From Bradyrhizobium lablabi (lineage in GTDB: Bacteria > Pseudomonadota > Alphaproteobacteria > Rhizobiales > Xanthobacteraceae): DNA of 64,000 nucleotides. The translations under genes were made by a program, and so were the position numbers. Location of the stretch: contig NZ_LT670844.1 of NCBI RefSeq assembly GCF_900141755.1, forward strand, positions 868,001 to 932,000, read 5' to 3'. The first letter of the stretch is position 1. Every line of letters begins with the position of its first letter. Positions 17,185-26,644 of the stretch are shown here, piece after piece. The notes beneath the pieces were generated by a model that worked only from the letters and a program-made list of their open reading frames with translations, was not told the DNA's origin and did no database searches.

Positions 17185-18651
17185 TCAAGCCGAGACCGAC
17201 ATTTTCGCGATCTCGGCCGCACTCGGCAGGCTTTCGACGTTCCAGCAGGCATCCATCACCCGGCGGATCGCCGGCGCCGGGATGATGCCTTCCGCGAGGT
17301 CGGAGAACTTCGTCTCCAGCTGCTGGTCGGTCATCGGCATCTCCACGCTGCCGATGGCGTGCTCGATAGTGCGATGCAATTGACGTCCATCCTTCAGCAC
17401 GATCGTCAGGTCGACCTGCGCCGGATCGATCCCGGGCGTGATCACCGGAATGACCTTGCCGCGCAACGCGACAATGGTCGGGTCGTTCACGGCGCGGTCG
17501 CTGAACTGCTTTTCGCCACCCGCACCCTCGACCAGCGCGACAGCTACAGCATGATAGATGCTGAACTTGCCCTCGAGACCCTCGCGCGGCGTCTTCTTGC
17601 CGGTGAGTTCGAGCACCAGCGGATGTACCTTGAGATCGACGCGCTCGATCTGGTCGGCGGTCAACTTGTTCTCGTTGCGCAATTGAATGGCGGCATCGAT
17701 CGCCGGGTGCATCACGATCCCGCAGGCGAACGGCTTGTAGGTGTTGAGCGCGGCCTCGTAGCGTTTGCCGAGATCGCCGAGAATCTCGTTGTAATCCTGC
17801 TTGGTGCTGATGGTGTTGGCCCAGCCGCGTTTGGCTTCGATCATGCTGTCGGAGGAGGTGAAATTCTTCGATGCCAGCATCGCCGCGAAGATGCCGCTGG
17901 AGGCCGCGCGGCCCGGATTGAAACTCTTGTTCATCGAGCCAAAGGACTCGCGCAATCCCACCGGCTGCGACGCGGCAAGCCCGAGCGCCCATACCATTTG
18001 CTGCTCGTTGAGCTTCAACAGCTTGCCGATGGCGGCCGCCGACCCGAACACGCCGGCGGTACCGGTGATATGCCAGCCGACATCGTAGTGGTCAGGATAA
18101 ACCGCATTTCCGATCCGGCACTCCGTCTCGACCCCGAGCACGAGCGCGTTGAGGAACTCCTTGCCCGAAACCGGCTGCATTTCCGAGAGCGCGAGGATAG
18201 CCGACGCCACGGGACCGGCGGGATGAATGATGGTCTTCAGATGGGTGTCGTCGTAATCGAAGATGTGGCTCGACACCCCGTTGATGAAAGCCGCGTTCAT
18301 GATGTCGAATCGCTCGCGCCGCCCGAACAGCGAGGCTTGCGCCGGACCGGAAAACGGCGACAGCGCCGCGACCGCGATATCGACGGTTTGATGATGCGAT
18401 CCGCCGATCGCAACGCCGACCCAGTTCAACAGCGTCCGCACGCCCTCCTTGCGCACATTGGATGGCAGGTCGTCATAGCTCGCGGTGACGAGATAATGCG
18501 CGAGCGTGCGCGTCACGTCCTTGGCCGGACCAGGTTTTGCGGGGGCAGCCGAGGCGCCCGGGGTCTCGGCCAAAGCCATTTTCGTGGCGGCCGCCGTGAG
18601 TGGAAGTGCGGCTGCGGTCTGAAGCAAGGTCCGGCGATCCGTGATTGGCAT
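17185..18651 (-). CDS. MmgE/PrpD family protein with Tat-type leader (first copy)
   Basis: The 488-residue MmgE/PrpD paralogue starts at the ATG at 18651. The leader TDRRTLLQTAAALPLTAAA ending MALAETPG fits the Tat pattern. The body has GVRTLLNWVGVAIGGS, INGVSSHIFDYDDTHL and IHPAGPVASAILAL, the family's His/Asp-rich catalytic region. It is the first gene of the minus-strand group 18651-12581 and is divergent from the LysR gene at 18748, its probable regulator. Dehydratase, isomerase or decarboxylase activity on a polycarboxylate is expected from the family, while a periplasmic location would be unusual. Confidence 0.87.
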   Translation of the reverse strand: MPITDRRTLLQTAAALPLTAAATKMALAETPGASAAPAKPGPAKDVTRTLAHYLVTASYDDLPSNVRKEGVRTLLNWVGVAIGGSHHQTVDIAVAALSPFSGPAQASLFGRRERFDIMNAAFINGVSSHIFDYDDTHLKTIIHPAGPVASAILALSEMQPVSGKEFLNALVLGVETECRIGNAVYPDHYDVGWHITGTAGVFGSAAAIGKLLKLNEQQMVWALGLAASQPVGLRESFGSMNKSFNPGRAASSGIFAAMLASKNFTSSDSMIEAKRGWANTISTKQDYNEILGDLGKRYEAALNTYKPFACGIVMHPAIDAAIQLRNENKLTADQIERVDLKVHPLVLELTGKKTPREGLEGKFSIYHAVAVALVEGAGGEKQFSDRAVNDPTIVALRGKVIPVITPGIDPAQVDLTIVLKDGRQLHRTIEHAIGSVEMPMTDQQLETKFSDLAEGIIPAPAIRRVMDACWNVESLPSAAEIAKMSVSA

Positions 18652-18692
18652 ATGATTTTCTTCTGCGTTTGAGATCGATTTACATTGGACCA

Positions 18693-18709
18693 GCGGCGCC
18701 TTGGGCGCT
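18693..18709. promoter_or_regulatory. Inverted repeat in the LysR/MmgE divergent promoter
   Basis: GCGCC (18696-18700), a TTG spacer, and GGCGC (18704-18708) form a perfect short palindrome 45 bp before the first MmgE/PrpD gene and 39 bp before the divergent LysR gene. This is the usual place for a LysR operator, but the repeat is short and the classic T-N11-A form is not obvious. Confidence 0.25.
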
Positions 18710-18747
18710 AATGCCGTATCGTCATGAATTGAGGACAAAACGTTATC

Positions 18748-19716
18748 ATGGACCTGATTTGGCTGGAGGATTTCCTCGCGATCGCCGAAGAAGGTGGCTT
18801 CTCGCGCGCCGCCGACCGCCGCCATGTCACCCAGCCGGCGCTGAGCCGCCGCATCCGGGCACTTGAAGAATGGCTGGGCACCGCCCTGTTCGAGCGACGC
18901 ACGCATACGCTCACGCTGACGCCGGCGGGCGAGACTTTCCGCCCCGTGGCGCAGGACGTCCTGCGCCGCGTTCTTGTCGGGCGGGAGGAAGCGCTTGAGG
19001 TCACTCGACTGAAGGCCGAAACCATCGCTTTTGCTGCGACCCACGCGCTGTCGCAGACCTTCTTTCCCGACTGGATAAGAAGGGCGGAGAGCGCGCTGGC
19101 GGGCGCGGCGGTTCAACTGGTTGCCGCCAATCTTGCCGGTTCCGAAAAGCTCTTGCTCGATGCACAGGTCCACTTCCTGCTGGCGCATCACCATCCGTCG
19201 CTGGTGAGCCGACTGGATTCGGATCGCTTTCAGCGGATCGAATTGGACACCGACGTGCTGGTTCCGATCAGCGCGCCCGGCGCGGCGCCGGCCGTCCGGG
19301 GACGGCGCCGAAACCACGCCGAACCGCGCTATGCCCTGCCCGGCTCCGCCGACGCGCCACTGCCATATCTCGCCTATCACCCAGGCTCGGGCGTCGGCCG
19401 TATCGTCACTTCGTTCCTTGCCGCCAAGGATCCGGCCGCCTGGCTGATGCCGAGCTTCTCCGCACCGGTCATGCTGCTCACGGATATGGCGCGCGAGGGA
19501 CGCGGCATCACCTGGGCGCCGCGCAGCCTGGTCCAGGATGATCTGGCCAGCGGACGTCTTTTACGTGCCGGCGCCGAGGACTGGGATATCGGGATCGGCA
19601 TCTGCCTGTTTCGCTCGCGCGGACGCATGACGAATGCGGCGGAAACGTTTTGGAGCGCCGTGCAGAAGCGGAAATGGGGGAAGAAATCTCCATCATCGGG
19701 GTCGCGCTTGAGATGA
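18748..19716 (+). CDS. LysR-family transcriptional regulator
   Basis: The 322-residue protein has a typical LysR N-terminal winged helix (WLEDFLAIAEEGGFSRAAD, then TQPALSRRIRALEEWLG, residues ~5-50) and a longer effector-binding half. It is divergent from the MmgE/PrpD-cytochrome-FAH group and most likely controls it in response to a pathway acid. The ATG at 18748 leaves a 96-bp shared promoter region. The inducer is unknown. Confidence 0.93.
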   Translation: MDLIWLEDFLAIAEEGGFSRAADRRHVTQPALSRRIRALEEWLGTALFERRTHTLTLTPAGETFRPVAQDVLRRVLVGREEALEVTRLKAETIAFAATHALSQTFFPDWIRRAESALAGAAVQLVAANLAGSEKLLLDAQVHFLLAHHHPSLVSRLDSDRFQRIELDTDVLVPISAPGAAPAVRGRRRNHAEPRYALPGSADAPLPYLAYHPGSGVGRIVTSFLAAKDPAAWLMPSFSAPVMLLTDMAREGRGITWAPRSLVQDDLASGRLLRAGAEDWDIGIGICLFRSRGRMTNAAETFWSAVQKRKWGKKSPSSGSRLR

Positions 19717-19795
19717 AGGCGGGAGCTGTCGTCAACCTTTCCGTGCCTGTGCGGTGAGCGGATCGTGGAGCGGCACGCCGGCCCGCGAGCACGGC

Positions 19796-20314
19796 TTACG
19801 ACGTGACGAGCGGAGCTCGCGCCGTCTCGGCTTCACGCCGGCCGGATCGGGTCGAGGCGTTCGCCAGCGGCAATTCGGTCGTCGATTTGATCTGTTCCAT
19901 GGTGAACATCGACGACACGTCATGAAGATCGATCTTGGCGATCAATCGCTGGTAGAGATCATCATAGGCACGAATGTCGGAAACCACGGCGCGGATCAGA
20001 TAATCGACATCTCCGCTGAGGCGATAAAAATCCACGACTTCTGGAAAACTGACCACAATCTTCCTAAAGCGCTGAACCCAATCCGCGTTGTGCTGGTTGG
20101 TCTTGACCGCGATGAAAACGCTGACGCCAAGGTTGAGCTTCTCGGCGTCCAGTAGCGCAACCCGGCGCTTGATGTAGCCGGAGGCTTCGAGCTTCTGAAT
20201 TCGCCGCCAGCACGGCGTTGAGCTCAGCCCGACGCGGTCTGCCACCTCCTGCATGGAAAGGCTGCTGTCCACCTGCAGCGTTGCCAGGATCTTGCGGTCG
20301 AACTCGTCGAGCAT
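19796..20314 (-). CDS. Lrp/AsnC-family regulator
   Basis: The 172-residue protein begins MLDEFDRKILATLQVD, the standard Lrp/AsnC opening, followed by the helix-turn-helix SMQEVADRVGLSSTPCWRRI. A C-terminal RAM (effector) domain includes SGDVDYLIRAVVSDI. An upstream in-frame ATG at 20368 would add 18 residues, but the start at 20314 gives the canonical N-terminus. The tail after residue ~150 (polar, Arg-rich) is slightly longer than usual. It lies downstream of the SDR/acyl-CoA ligase/transporter run on the same strand and could regulate that run in response to an amino acid or a related ligand. Confidence 0.9.
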   Translation of the reverse strand: MLDEFDRKILATLQVDSSLSMQEVADRVGLSSTPCWRRIQKLEASGYIKRRVALLDAEKLNLGVSVFIAVKTNQHNADWVQRFRKIVVSFPEVVDFYRLSGDVDYLIRAVVSDIRAYDDLYQRLIAKIDLHDVSSMFTMEQIKSTTELPLANASTRSGRREAETARAPLVTS

Positions 20315-20531
20315 CGTGGCCCCCAAATCAAGCTGGATGGAGAAAATTTCCGCCATCTGGCCCATCATTGCGCAATGCTATTGCGAGATGCAGGGTATCA
20401 CGAGCACAAATAACTAGCCAGGACTGCGCAAATTCTCGGCAGACGCCGCCTGCAGGGGGCAAAAAACCAAACGGCCGGTCACCGCGGGGCGTAACCTTTT
20501 TGCGATTGGCTTGGCTGGTGAAAGGCGAGGG

Positions 20532-21293
20532 TTAGAGCCGTTGGCCGCCGCTGGCGTCGATCTGTTGCCCGGTGACCCATCCGCCGTCGTCGGAAACCAG
20601 GAATGCCACAACGTTGGCAATATCGGTCGGCTGACCGACGCGGCCGAGCGCGATCGTGTCGGCGACAGCGCGACTGGCGACGGGATCGCGCGCTACCTCA
20701 TTCATGTCGGTCGCGGTGGCACCCGGCGCCACCGAATTCACGGTGATCTCGCGGTTGCCGAGATGGACGGCGAGCAGCCGGGTCAAGGCTTCCAGTCCCG
20801 CTTTTGTCGGCGCGTAGGCCGCCATCGCCGGATAGGCCGCGCGGGTCCCCATCGACGAAATATTCACGATCCGCCCGCCGGCGCGCAAATGCGGCAGCAA
20901 CGCCTTGATCAGAAAAAACGGCGATTTCAAATTGGTCTGCAGCAGCAGTTCGAAGTCGTCCTCGGTAATATCCTCGATGGTGGCGCGCTTGCTGAGACCG
21001 GCATTGTTGACAAGAATATCGAAACCCGGAGCGGCATATCGCTCGGTCAATTCCGCGGTGAAGAGTTTTGCGAGCAACGTTGCTCCGCCGGGTACCGACA
21101 GATCGGCCTGGATCGCAAAGGCGGCGCCGCCGGCGGCCACGATTTCGGCGACGGTAGCGTTCGCTGCGTCCGCCTGCGAATGATAGTGCACGGCGACGAT
21201 GGCCTCATCGCGTGCGAGCCGCCGTGCGATGGCCCGGCCGATGCCGCGGCTCGCGCCGGTCACGAGCGCAATTTTGCCGGACAGCGCGCTCAT
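20532..21293 (-). CDS. Short-chain dehydrogenase/reductase, FabG-like
   Basis: The 253-residue SDR has the NAD(P)-binding TGASRGIGRAIARRL (about residues 12-26), NNAG (in LVNNAGLSKR), the active-site serine in NISSMG, and YAPTK with catalytic Tyr and Lys. The C-terminal GGWVTGQQIDASGG segment is typical of 3-oxoacyl-(ACP) reductase-like SDRs. Its ATG overlaps the stop of the acyl-CoA ligase (ATGA, 21290-21293), so it is co-translated and probably reduces or oxidises the ligase's product. Confidence 0.9.
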   Translation of the reverse strand: MSALSGKIALVTGASRGIGRAIARRLARDEAIVAVHYHSQADAANATVAEIVAAGGAAFAIQADLSVPGGATLLAKLFTAELTERYAAPGFDILVNNAGLSKRATIEDITEDDFELLLQTNLKSPFFLIKALLPHLRAGGRIVNISSMGTRAAYPAMAAYAPTKAGLEALTRLLAVHLGNREITVNSVAPGATATDMNEVARDPVASRAVADTIALGRVGQPTDIANVVAFLVSDDGGWVTGQQIDASGGQRL

Positions 21294-22798
21294 GACGACC
21301 AGCCCTGGGCCGCTTCCAGGCTGCGGGCACGATCGATCAGCGCCTTGCGATCGATCTTGTTGGTGCCGGCCCACGGCAATTCATTGACGAACTCGATGCG
21401 CCGCGGATGCTGGTAGGCCGGACCGTTGGCGATGGTGAATTTGCGGATTTCCTCGACGCTCGGCTTGGCGTCTGCGCGGGTCACGATGAAGGCTACCGGC
21501 ACCTGGCTGCGTTCCTCGTCCGGCAGCGGCACCACCACCGCCTGCTGAATCTGCGGATGGCGCTCCAATAGCTTCTCCACTTCGCCTGGATAGATGTTCT
21601 CGCCGGAGCAGACGAACATGTCGTCGGCGCGGCCGACGAAATAGAAAAATCCGTTCTCGTCGCGTCTCATCACGTCGCCGCTATAGTACCAGCCATCCTT
21701 GATCGCCTTGGCGGTTTGTTGCGGCAGGTTATGGTAATGATCCATCAACGCGGGGTTGCGCATCAAGAGCACGCCTTCGTTCGCGGTGCCATTGACCAGC
21801 TTGATGTCGTCGAAGCTGATCGGATAGCCAAGCGCCAATGGCGGCGTCGGGATGCCCTTCGGGTGCGGTCCGAACACCGCCGGGCCGGCTTCGGTGGTGC
21901 CGTAGCCGATCGACATCGTGACGTTCGGCAGCGCCTGCTTGATCTTGTCCCACAGGCCCATGGTCATCGGCGCCGAGCCCAGCATCAGACGCCGAATCGA
22001 GGTGATGTCGTGTTGCTTGAGAAACTCGGTCTCTTTGACCACGCGCGCCCACATGGTCGGCACCGCCGTGGCTGCCGTCACCTTGTATCTGGCGATCGCC
22101 TCGATATAGCTGCGGGTTTCGAACGCAGGCAGCAGCACCACCGAAGCGTTGGTGGCGAAGATGGTCTTGGTCGCAAACAGCCCGTTCATGTGGAACAGCG
22201 GCTGCGCGATGATGTAGCGTTCATCTTCGTGGAGCGCGCCGCTGGTGCGGGTGGAGAGCGCCCAGAGCTGGCCATCATGCGACAGCGGCACCCCTTTCGG
22301 CCGCCCGGTCGATCCCGACGTGTAGAGCATTTGGCCGACCTCGTCGGGCGTGGCCTTAACGCTGGTGAAATCGCCGGGCACAATAGTCCGGGCAAAGCCG
22401 CCGGGCCCCGAATCGTCGAAATCGATCAGCGCAATGTCGTCCCGTACCAGGGGACGGTTCGCCGCATCGACGAAGGCGAGCGCGATTCCGGCATCGTCCA
22501 TGACATAATCGATGGTGTCGCGGGGCAATTTGACATTGACCGGCACGGCGACGCAGCCGGCGCGCATGATGCCGAAATAGGTGATGATGTATTCGGCGCG
22601 GTTGAGCGAGACGATGGCGATATGAGTGCCGCGCGCGAAGCCTTTGTCCGTGAGATATTTCGCAACCCCGTCGGCAAGCCGGTCGATCTCGCGATGGGTA
22701 TAAACGCGCGGGCTGGCGGCATCGACCAGATCGACGATCGCTTCCTTGTCGAGGTTACGGTCGCGATCGATGAGATCGCCAAGATTATGCCAACGCAT
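21290..22798 (-). CDS. AMP-dependent acyl-CoA synthetase/ligase
   Basis: The 502-residue ANL-family ligase activates a carboxylic acid with ATP and CoA. Motifs are the P-loop YTSGSTGRPKGVPLSH, SIGYGTTEAGP, YYSGDVMRRDENGFFYFVGR and the C-terminal lysine in GTNKIDRKAL. A TTG at 22804 would extend it by two residues, but the ATG at 22798 sits 8 bases after GGGAG and is preferred. It follows the Opp-type transporter genes and precedes the SDR, suggesting that the imported compound or its product is converted to a CoA thioester. The acid is unknown. Confidence 0.9.
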   Translation of the reverse strand: MRWHNLGDLIDRDRNLDKEAIVDLVDAASPRVYTHREIDRLADGVAKYLTDKGFARGTHIAIVSLNRAEYIITYFGIMRAGCVAVPVNVKLPRDTIDYVMDDAGIALAFVDAANRPLVRDDIALIDFDDSGPGGFARTIVPGDFTSVKATPDEVGQMLYTSGSTGRPKGVPLSHDGQLWALSTRTSGALHEDERYIIAQPLFHMNGLFATKTIFATNASVVLLPAFETRSYIEAIARYKVTAATAVPTMWARVVKETEFLKQHDITSIRRLMLGSAPMTMGLWDKIKQALPNVTMSIGYGTTEAGPAVFGPHPKGIPTPPLALGYPISFDDIKLVNGTANEGVLLMRNPALMDHYHNLPQQTAKAIKDGWYYSGDVMRRDENGFFYFVGRADDMFVCSGENIYPGEVEKLLERHPQIQQAVVVPLPDEERSQVPVAFIVTRADAKPSVEEIRKFTIANGPAYQHPRRIEFVNELPWAGTNKIDRKALIDRARSLEAAQGWSS

Positions 22799-22822
22799 GT
22801 GCAAGACTCCCTGTTTGTCGGG

Positions 22823-23809
22823 TCAACTGGCGACGCTCATTGCAGGTGGCAATGCTGCGGGCTGTTCGAGAAGGTCGTAGTGGCAGGCGACCATTCGTCC
22901 GCCCGCCACACTTCGCAGCACCGGCCGCTCCTGCCGGCAGCGCTCCCGGGCCATCGGGCAGCGGGTGTTGAAGCTGCAGCCCGGCGGAGGATTCAATGGG
23001 CTTGGCAATTCGCCCTGCAGCAGGCTCCTCGTCCTCCCGCGCAGCCGCGGGTCGGCGACCGGCGCCGCAGCTAACAGCGCGTGGGTATAGGGATGAGCCG
23101 GCTGCTGCCAGATTTCCTCGCTGCGGCCACTTTCGACGATACGGCCGAGATACATCACGATCAGCCGGTCGGAGATGTGCTCGACCACCGACAAATCGTG
23201 GGAAATGAACAGGTAGGACACGCCGGTCGCCTGCTGCAGGTCCTCGAGCAGGTTGATGACCTGCGCGCGGACCGAAACGTCGAGCGCCGACACCGGCTCG
23301 TCGCAGATGATGACTTTGGGACCAAGCGCGAGCGCACGCGCAATACCGATACGCTGGCGCTGGCCGCCGGAGAATTCGTGCGGATAGCGCCGCGCCGCCT
23401 CCGCCGGTAGGCCCACCTGCCCCAGCAGCTCAGCGACGCGGTCGCGAATGTCGCGGCGCGACCAGCCGGCGACGCTGAGAGGCTGACCGACGATGGTGCC
23501 GACATCGTGGCGCGGATTGAGCGAGCTGTAAGGATCCTGAAAGATCATTTGAATCTTCCTGCGGGCCGCCTTGAGCGCGCGGTCCGGCATCTCCGTCAGA
23601 TTCTGGCCGTCGAGGATGGCGAGTCCGTCACAACTCGGCACCAGCCGCATGATGGCCTTGCCCAAGGTCGACTTTCCGCAGCCGGATTCGCCGACCAGCC
23701 CGAGCGTTTCGCCGGCGTCGAGGTCGAAACTCACGTCATCGACCGCGCGCACGGTGCCCCGCGCGCTCTGGTACTCGACGCAAAGGCTAAGTACCGACAG
23801 CAGCGACAT
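22823..23809 (-). CDS. Oligopeptide-type ABC transporter ATP-binding protein (OppF/DppF-like)
   Basis: The 328-residue ATPase has Walker [10 protein letters not shown], the signature FSGGQRQRIGIARAL, Walker B VIICDEPVSALD, and the OppF-type C-terminal domain with PPGCSFNTRCPMA. The cysteines of that tail may hold an iron-sulfur site, as reported for some homologues. The ATG at 23809 lies inside the preceding ATPase gene (23-bp overlap) after GAGGAG. It pairs with the OppD-like ATPase at the inner membrane to drive import through the permeases encoded upstream. Confidence 0.93.
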   Translation of the reverse strand: MSLLSVLSLCVEYQSARGTVRAVDDVSFDLDAGETLGLVGESGCGKSTLGKAIMRLVPSCDGLAILDGQNLTEMPDRALKAARRKIQMIFQDPYSSLNPRHDVGTIVGQPLSVAGWSRRDIRDRVAELLGQVGLPAEAARRYPHEFSGGQRQRIGIARALALGPKVIICDEPVSALDVSVRAQVINLLEDLQQATGVSYLFISHDLSVVEHISDRLIVMYLGRIVESGRSEEIWQQPAHPYTHALLAAAPVADPRLRGRTRSLLQGELPSPLNPPPGCSFNTRCPMARERCRQERPVLRSVAGGRMVACHYDLLEQPAALPPAMSVAS

Positions 23810-24812
23810 GACGCGACGACTCCTCTTCGGCAGCGAAACAGGCGGCGGACTGGTGCGGCAACAATCGCGCAAGGACCGGACGCTCGGCGCGGCAACGATC
23901 GAAAACCTCCGCACAGCGGTTCTGGAACGCGCAGCCGACCGGCAGATCGGAGAGCGCCGGCACGCTGCCTGCGATATCAGCCAGGCGTCCGCCACGGCGG
24001 CGCACGGCGGACGGCGTGGCGCCGAGCAGGCCGCGCGTATAGGGATGCAGGGGACGTTCGAACAGCGCTTCGACGGGCGCCTCCTCGACCTTGCGCCCGG
24101 CATACATCACGACGACGCGGTCGGCGGTCTGGGCGACGACGCCGAGATCGTGCGTTATGATGATCAGCCCCATTCCCGCGCCGGTCTGCAACTCCTTCAG
24201 CAAATCCAGGATCTGCGCCTGGACCGTGACGTCGAGCGCAGTGGTCGGCTCGTCGGCGATCAAAAGCTTTGGCCCGCAGGCGATCGCCATCGCGATCATC
24301 CCGCGCTGGCTCATGCCGCCGGACATTTGATGCGGGTAGTCGTCGAGCCGGCGCTCGGCGTCGGGAATGCGGACCTGCCGCAACAGCTCCATTGCGCGGT
24401 CGCCGGCTTCCCGGCGCGAGACGTCGGTATGATGCAGGATCGCCTCGATCAGCTGATCGCCGACGGTTACTACCGGATTGAGCGAGGTCATCGGATCCTG
24501 GAAGATCATCGAGATGTCCTTGCCGCGGACCCGCTGCATCTCGCGCTCGGACAGCGCGGCGAGATCGCGGCCCATGAACCGAACCGCACCGCCGACGATC
24601 TTGGCCGGCGGCTCGGGCAGCAGGCGCATGACCGCCAGGGCCGCGAGCGACTTGCCGCATCCGGATTCGCCGACGATGGCCACGGTCTCGCCGCGCGCAA
24701 CCGTCAGCGACAATCCGTCGACCGCGGGCAGCACACCGCGCCGGGTGAACAGCGAGACCTTGAGGTTATCCAGCGCCAGGATTGGCGGTTGTTCTAGAGC
24801 GTCTGCGGCCAT
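23787..24812 (-). CDS. Oligopeptide-type ABC transporter ATP-binding protein (OppD/DppD-like)
   Basis: The 341-residue ATPase has Walker [16 protein letters not shown], the signature [15 protein letters not shown], Walker [13 protein letters not shown] and the C-terminal oligopeptide-family extension ([15 protein letters not shown]). The frame is open to 24878, but the ATG at 24812 begins 1 bp after the permease stop and gives the expected N-terminus. The lack of Thr at the last Walker A position (GKS-L) is common in OppD proteins. It is part of the five-gene importer 28246-22823. Confidence 0.93.
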   Translation of the reverse strand: MAADALEQPPILALDNLKVSLFTRRGVLPAVDGLSLTVARGETVAIVGESGCGKSLAALAVMRLLPEPPAKIVGGAVRFMGRDLAALSEREMQRVRGKDISMIFQDPMTSLNPVVTVGDQLIEAILHHTDVSRREAGDRAMELLRQVRIPDAERRLDDYPHQMSGGMSQRGMIAMAIACGPKLLIADEPTTALDVTVQAQILDLLKELQTGAGMGLIIITHDLGVVAQTADRVVVMYAGRKVEEAPVEALFERPLHPYTRGLLGATPSAVRRRGGRLADIAGSVPALSDLPVGCAFQNRCAEVFDRCRAERPVLARLLPHQSAACFAAEEESSRHVAAVGT

Positions 24813-24813
24813 G

Positions 24814-25659
24814 TCAGCGATCCCGCAGTTTCGGATTGAGCGCGTCGTTGAGGCCGTCGCCGACCAGATTGAGCGCAAGAACGGTGAGCATGATGGCGAC
24901 CCCCGGCACCGCGCAGATGTACCAGGAGCTGCGGATCAGGGTGCGGCCGTCGCCGATCAGCCGTCCCCAGCTCGACACGTTGGGATCGCCGAGGCCGAGA
25001 AACGACACCGCGGACTCGAACAGCACGGCGCCGGCGATCACCAGCGAGGACAGCACGATGACCGGCGGCAGCGCGTTGGGCAGGATCTCGCCGAACATGA
25101 TGCGCAGGTTCCCCATGCCCATGGAGCGGCAGGCCTGGACAAACTCGCGGTCGCGCAGCGACATGAATTCGGCGCGCGTCAATCGCGCAATCGGCGTCCA
25201 GGTCACGATGCCGACGGCAATGGTGACGTATTCGATTTTCTGCCCGAGAATCGAGACAATGGTCAGCACGAAGATCAGGTTCGGGATAGTCTGAAACAAT
25301 TCGGTCATTCGCATCAAGAACTCGTCGACCCAGCCGCCGAAATAGGCCGCGATGGCGCCGACGCTGATGCCGATAAGGGTCGCGGTCAGGCTGGCGCAAA
25401 GCCCGATCAGCAGGGTTGTGCGCGCGCCATGGGCGATCATCGCGGCGATGTCGCGGCCGAGCGAGTCGGTGCCCAGCGGGTAGCGCATCGTCGTGAAAGG
25501 CCAGATCTCCGGCCGGCCGACGATCCGCAACGGGTTGCGCGGAAACATCCAGGGTGCAGCGAGCGCAATGCCGATTACCACGACCACCAGCGCGAAGCCC
25601 ACCAGCGCCGCACGGTTGCGGGCAAAGCGGCGGACAAAGTCGATGGCGAGGGCGAGCAT
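24814..25659 (-). CDS. Oligopeptide-type ABC transporter permease (OppC/DppC-like)
   Basis: The 281-residue inner-membrane protein has an N-terminal OppC-type segment, about six hydrophobic spans and [20 protein letters not shown], the hallmark preceding the transport domain. The EAA-like cytoplasmic loop is [22 protein letters not shown] (shown in part as [19 protein letters not shown]). It lies 3 bp after the OppB-like permease and forms the channel with it. Confidence 0.93.
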   Translation of the reverse strand: MLALAIDFVRRFARNRAALVGFALVVVVIGIALAAPWMFPRNPLRIVGRPEIWPFTTMRYPLGTDSLGRDIAAMIAHGARTTLLIGLCASLTATLIGISVGAIAAYFGGWVDEFLMRMTELFQTIPNLIFVLTIVSILGQKIEYVTIAVGIVTWTPIARLTRAEFMSLRDREFVQACRSMGMGNLRIMFGEILPNALPPVIVLSSLVIAGAVLFESAVSFLGLGDPNVSSWGRLIGDGRTLIRSSWYICAVPGVAIMLTVLALNLVGDGLNDALNPKLRDR

Positions 25660-25662
25660 GCG

Positions 25663-26631
25663 TTACCTCGCCCGAATGCGCGGATCGAGCCGCATATAAA
25701 GCAGGTCAACCGTTGCGTTGCAGACCGCCACCAGCAGCGAGCCGAGCACAAGAACTCCGAGCACCATCGGGAAATTGCGGCTCATCACGCTGTCAAACAA
25801 CAGGCTTCCGATGCCGGGCCAGCTGAACACGGCTTCGATGACGACGCTGCCGCCGAGCATGGTGCCGAGTTGCAGGCCGAGCAGCGTGACGATCGGCAAC
25901 AGCGCGTTGCGCATCACATGGGCGAGCACGACGCGACCGCGCGACAGGCCCTTGGCGCGCGCGGTGCGAACGAAATCGAGCCGGAACACCTCCAGCATCG
26001 ACGCGCGCATCACCCGCGCATAGGTGGCCGCGTAGAACAGGCCGAGCGCGGTAGCCGGGAGCACCAGATGGTCCATCACGTCGAGTGCACCCGCTAACGC
26101 GCCATGGTCGGCGCCGATCGTGCGCATGCCACCGACCGGAAACCAGCCGAGTTTTACGGCGAACAGCACCGTCATCATGATGCCGAGCCAGAAACTTGGC
26201 GCTGCGAAGAAGAACACCGCGCCAAGCGAGATCAGATTGTCCCAGAGCGTGTTGACCTTGACCGAGGCTAGTACGCCGGCGGTGACACCGACCAGAAGCG
26301 CGATGGCCGTCGCTGACAGCATCAGGATCAAGGTGGCCGGCAGTTGCTGCATAATGACGTCGAGCACCGGCGCATTCTGCCGATAGGAGAACCCAAGGTC
26401 GAGCCGCATCACCGACCAGATATACTTCGCAAGCTGCACCCAGGTCGGCTGGTCGACGCCGTAGGTATGACGCAACTGGTCCAGCATCTTGGGGTCGGTG
26501 ATTTGCTGCTCCGAGGTCATGACGTCGAACAGGCTGCCCGGCGCGAGATGAATCAGAACGAAGTTGAGCACGATCACCGCGAAGATCAGCGGGATGATCT
26601 GGGCGAGGCGGCGGACGACGATGCGACGCAA
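25663..26631 (-). CDS. Oligopeptide-type ABC transporter permease (OppB/DppB-like)
   Basis: The 322-residue permease has the OppB N-terminus ([20 protein letters not shown]), about six spans and the EAA loop with [21 protein letters not shown]. No ATG precedes the first span in a reasonable place. The start is taken as the TTG at 26631, which follows GGAGG by 7 bases and lies 13 bp after the solute-receptor stop. A farther upstream start would overlap the receptor gene. Confidence 0.9.
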   Translation of the reverse strand: MRRIVVRRLAQIIPLIFAVIVLNFVLIHLAPGSLFDVMTSEQQITDPKMLDQLRHTYGVDQPTWVQLAKYIWSVMRLDLGFSYRQNAPVLDVIMQQLPATLILMLSATAIALLVGVTAGVLASVKVNTLWDNLISLGAVFFFAAPSFWLGIMMTVLFAVKLGWFPVGGMRTIGADHGALAGALDVMDHLVLPATALGLFYAATYARVMRASMLEVFRLDFVRTARAKGLSRGRVVLAHVMRNALLPIVTLLGLQLGTMLGGSVVIEAVFSWPGIGSLLFDSVMSRNFPMVLGVLVLGSLLVAVCNATVDLLYMRLDPRIRAR

Positions 26632-26644
26632 TTTTGTCCTCCGC

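Noticed and set aside
16193..18672. Two long plus-strand frames opposite the MmgE/PrpD genes
   Set aside because: Antisense shadows with Arg/His/Gly-rich translations and no ribosome site or family resemblance.
24478..26097. Long plus-strand frame (539 codons) opposite the Opp-type permease and ATPase genes
   Set aside because: It is the antisense shadow of well-supported ABC genes; its translation is low-complexity (His, Arg, Asp, Gln-rich) and matches no family.
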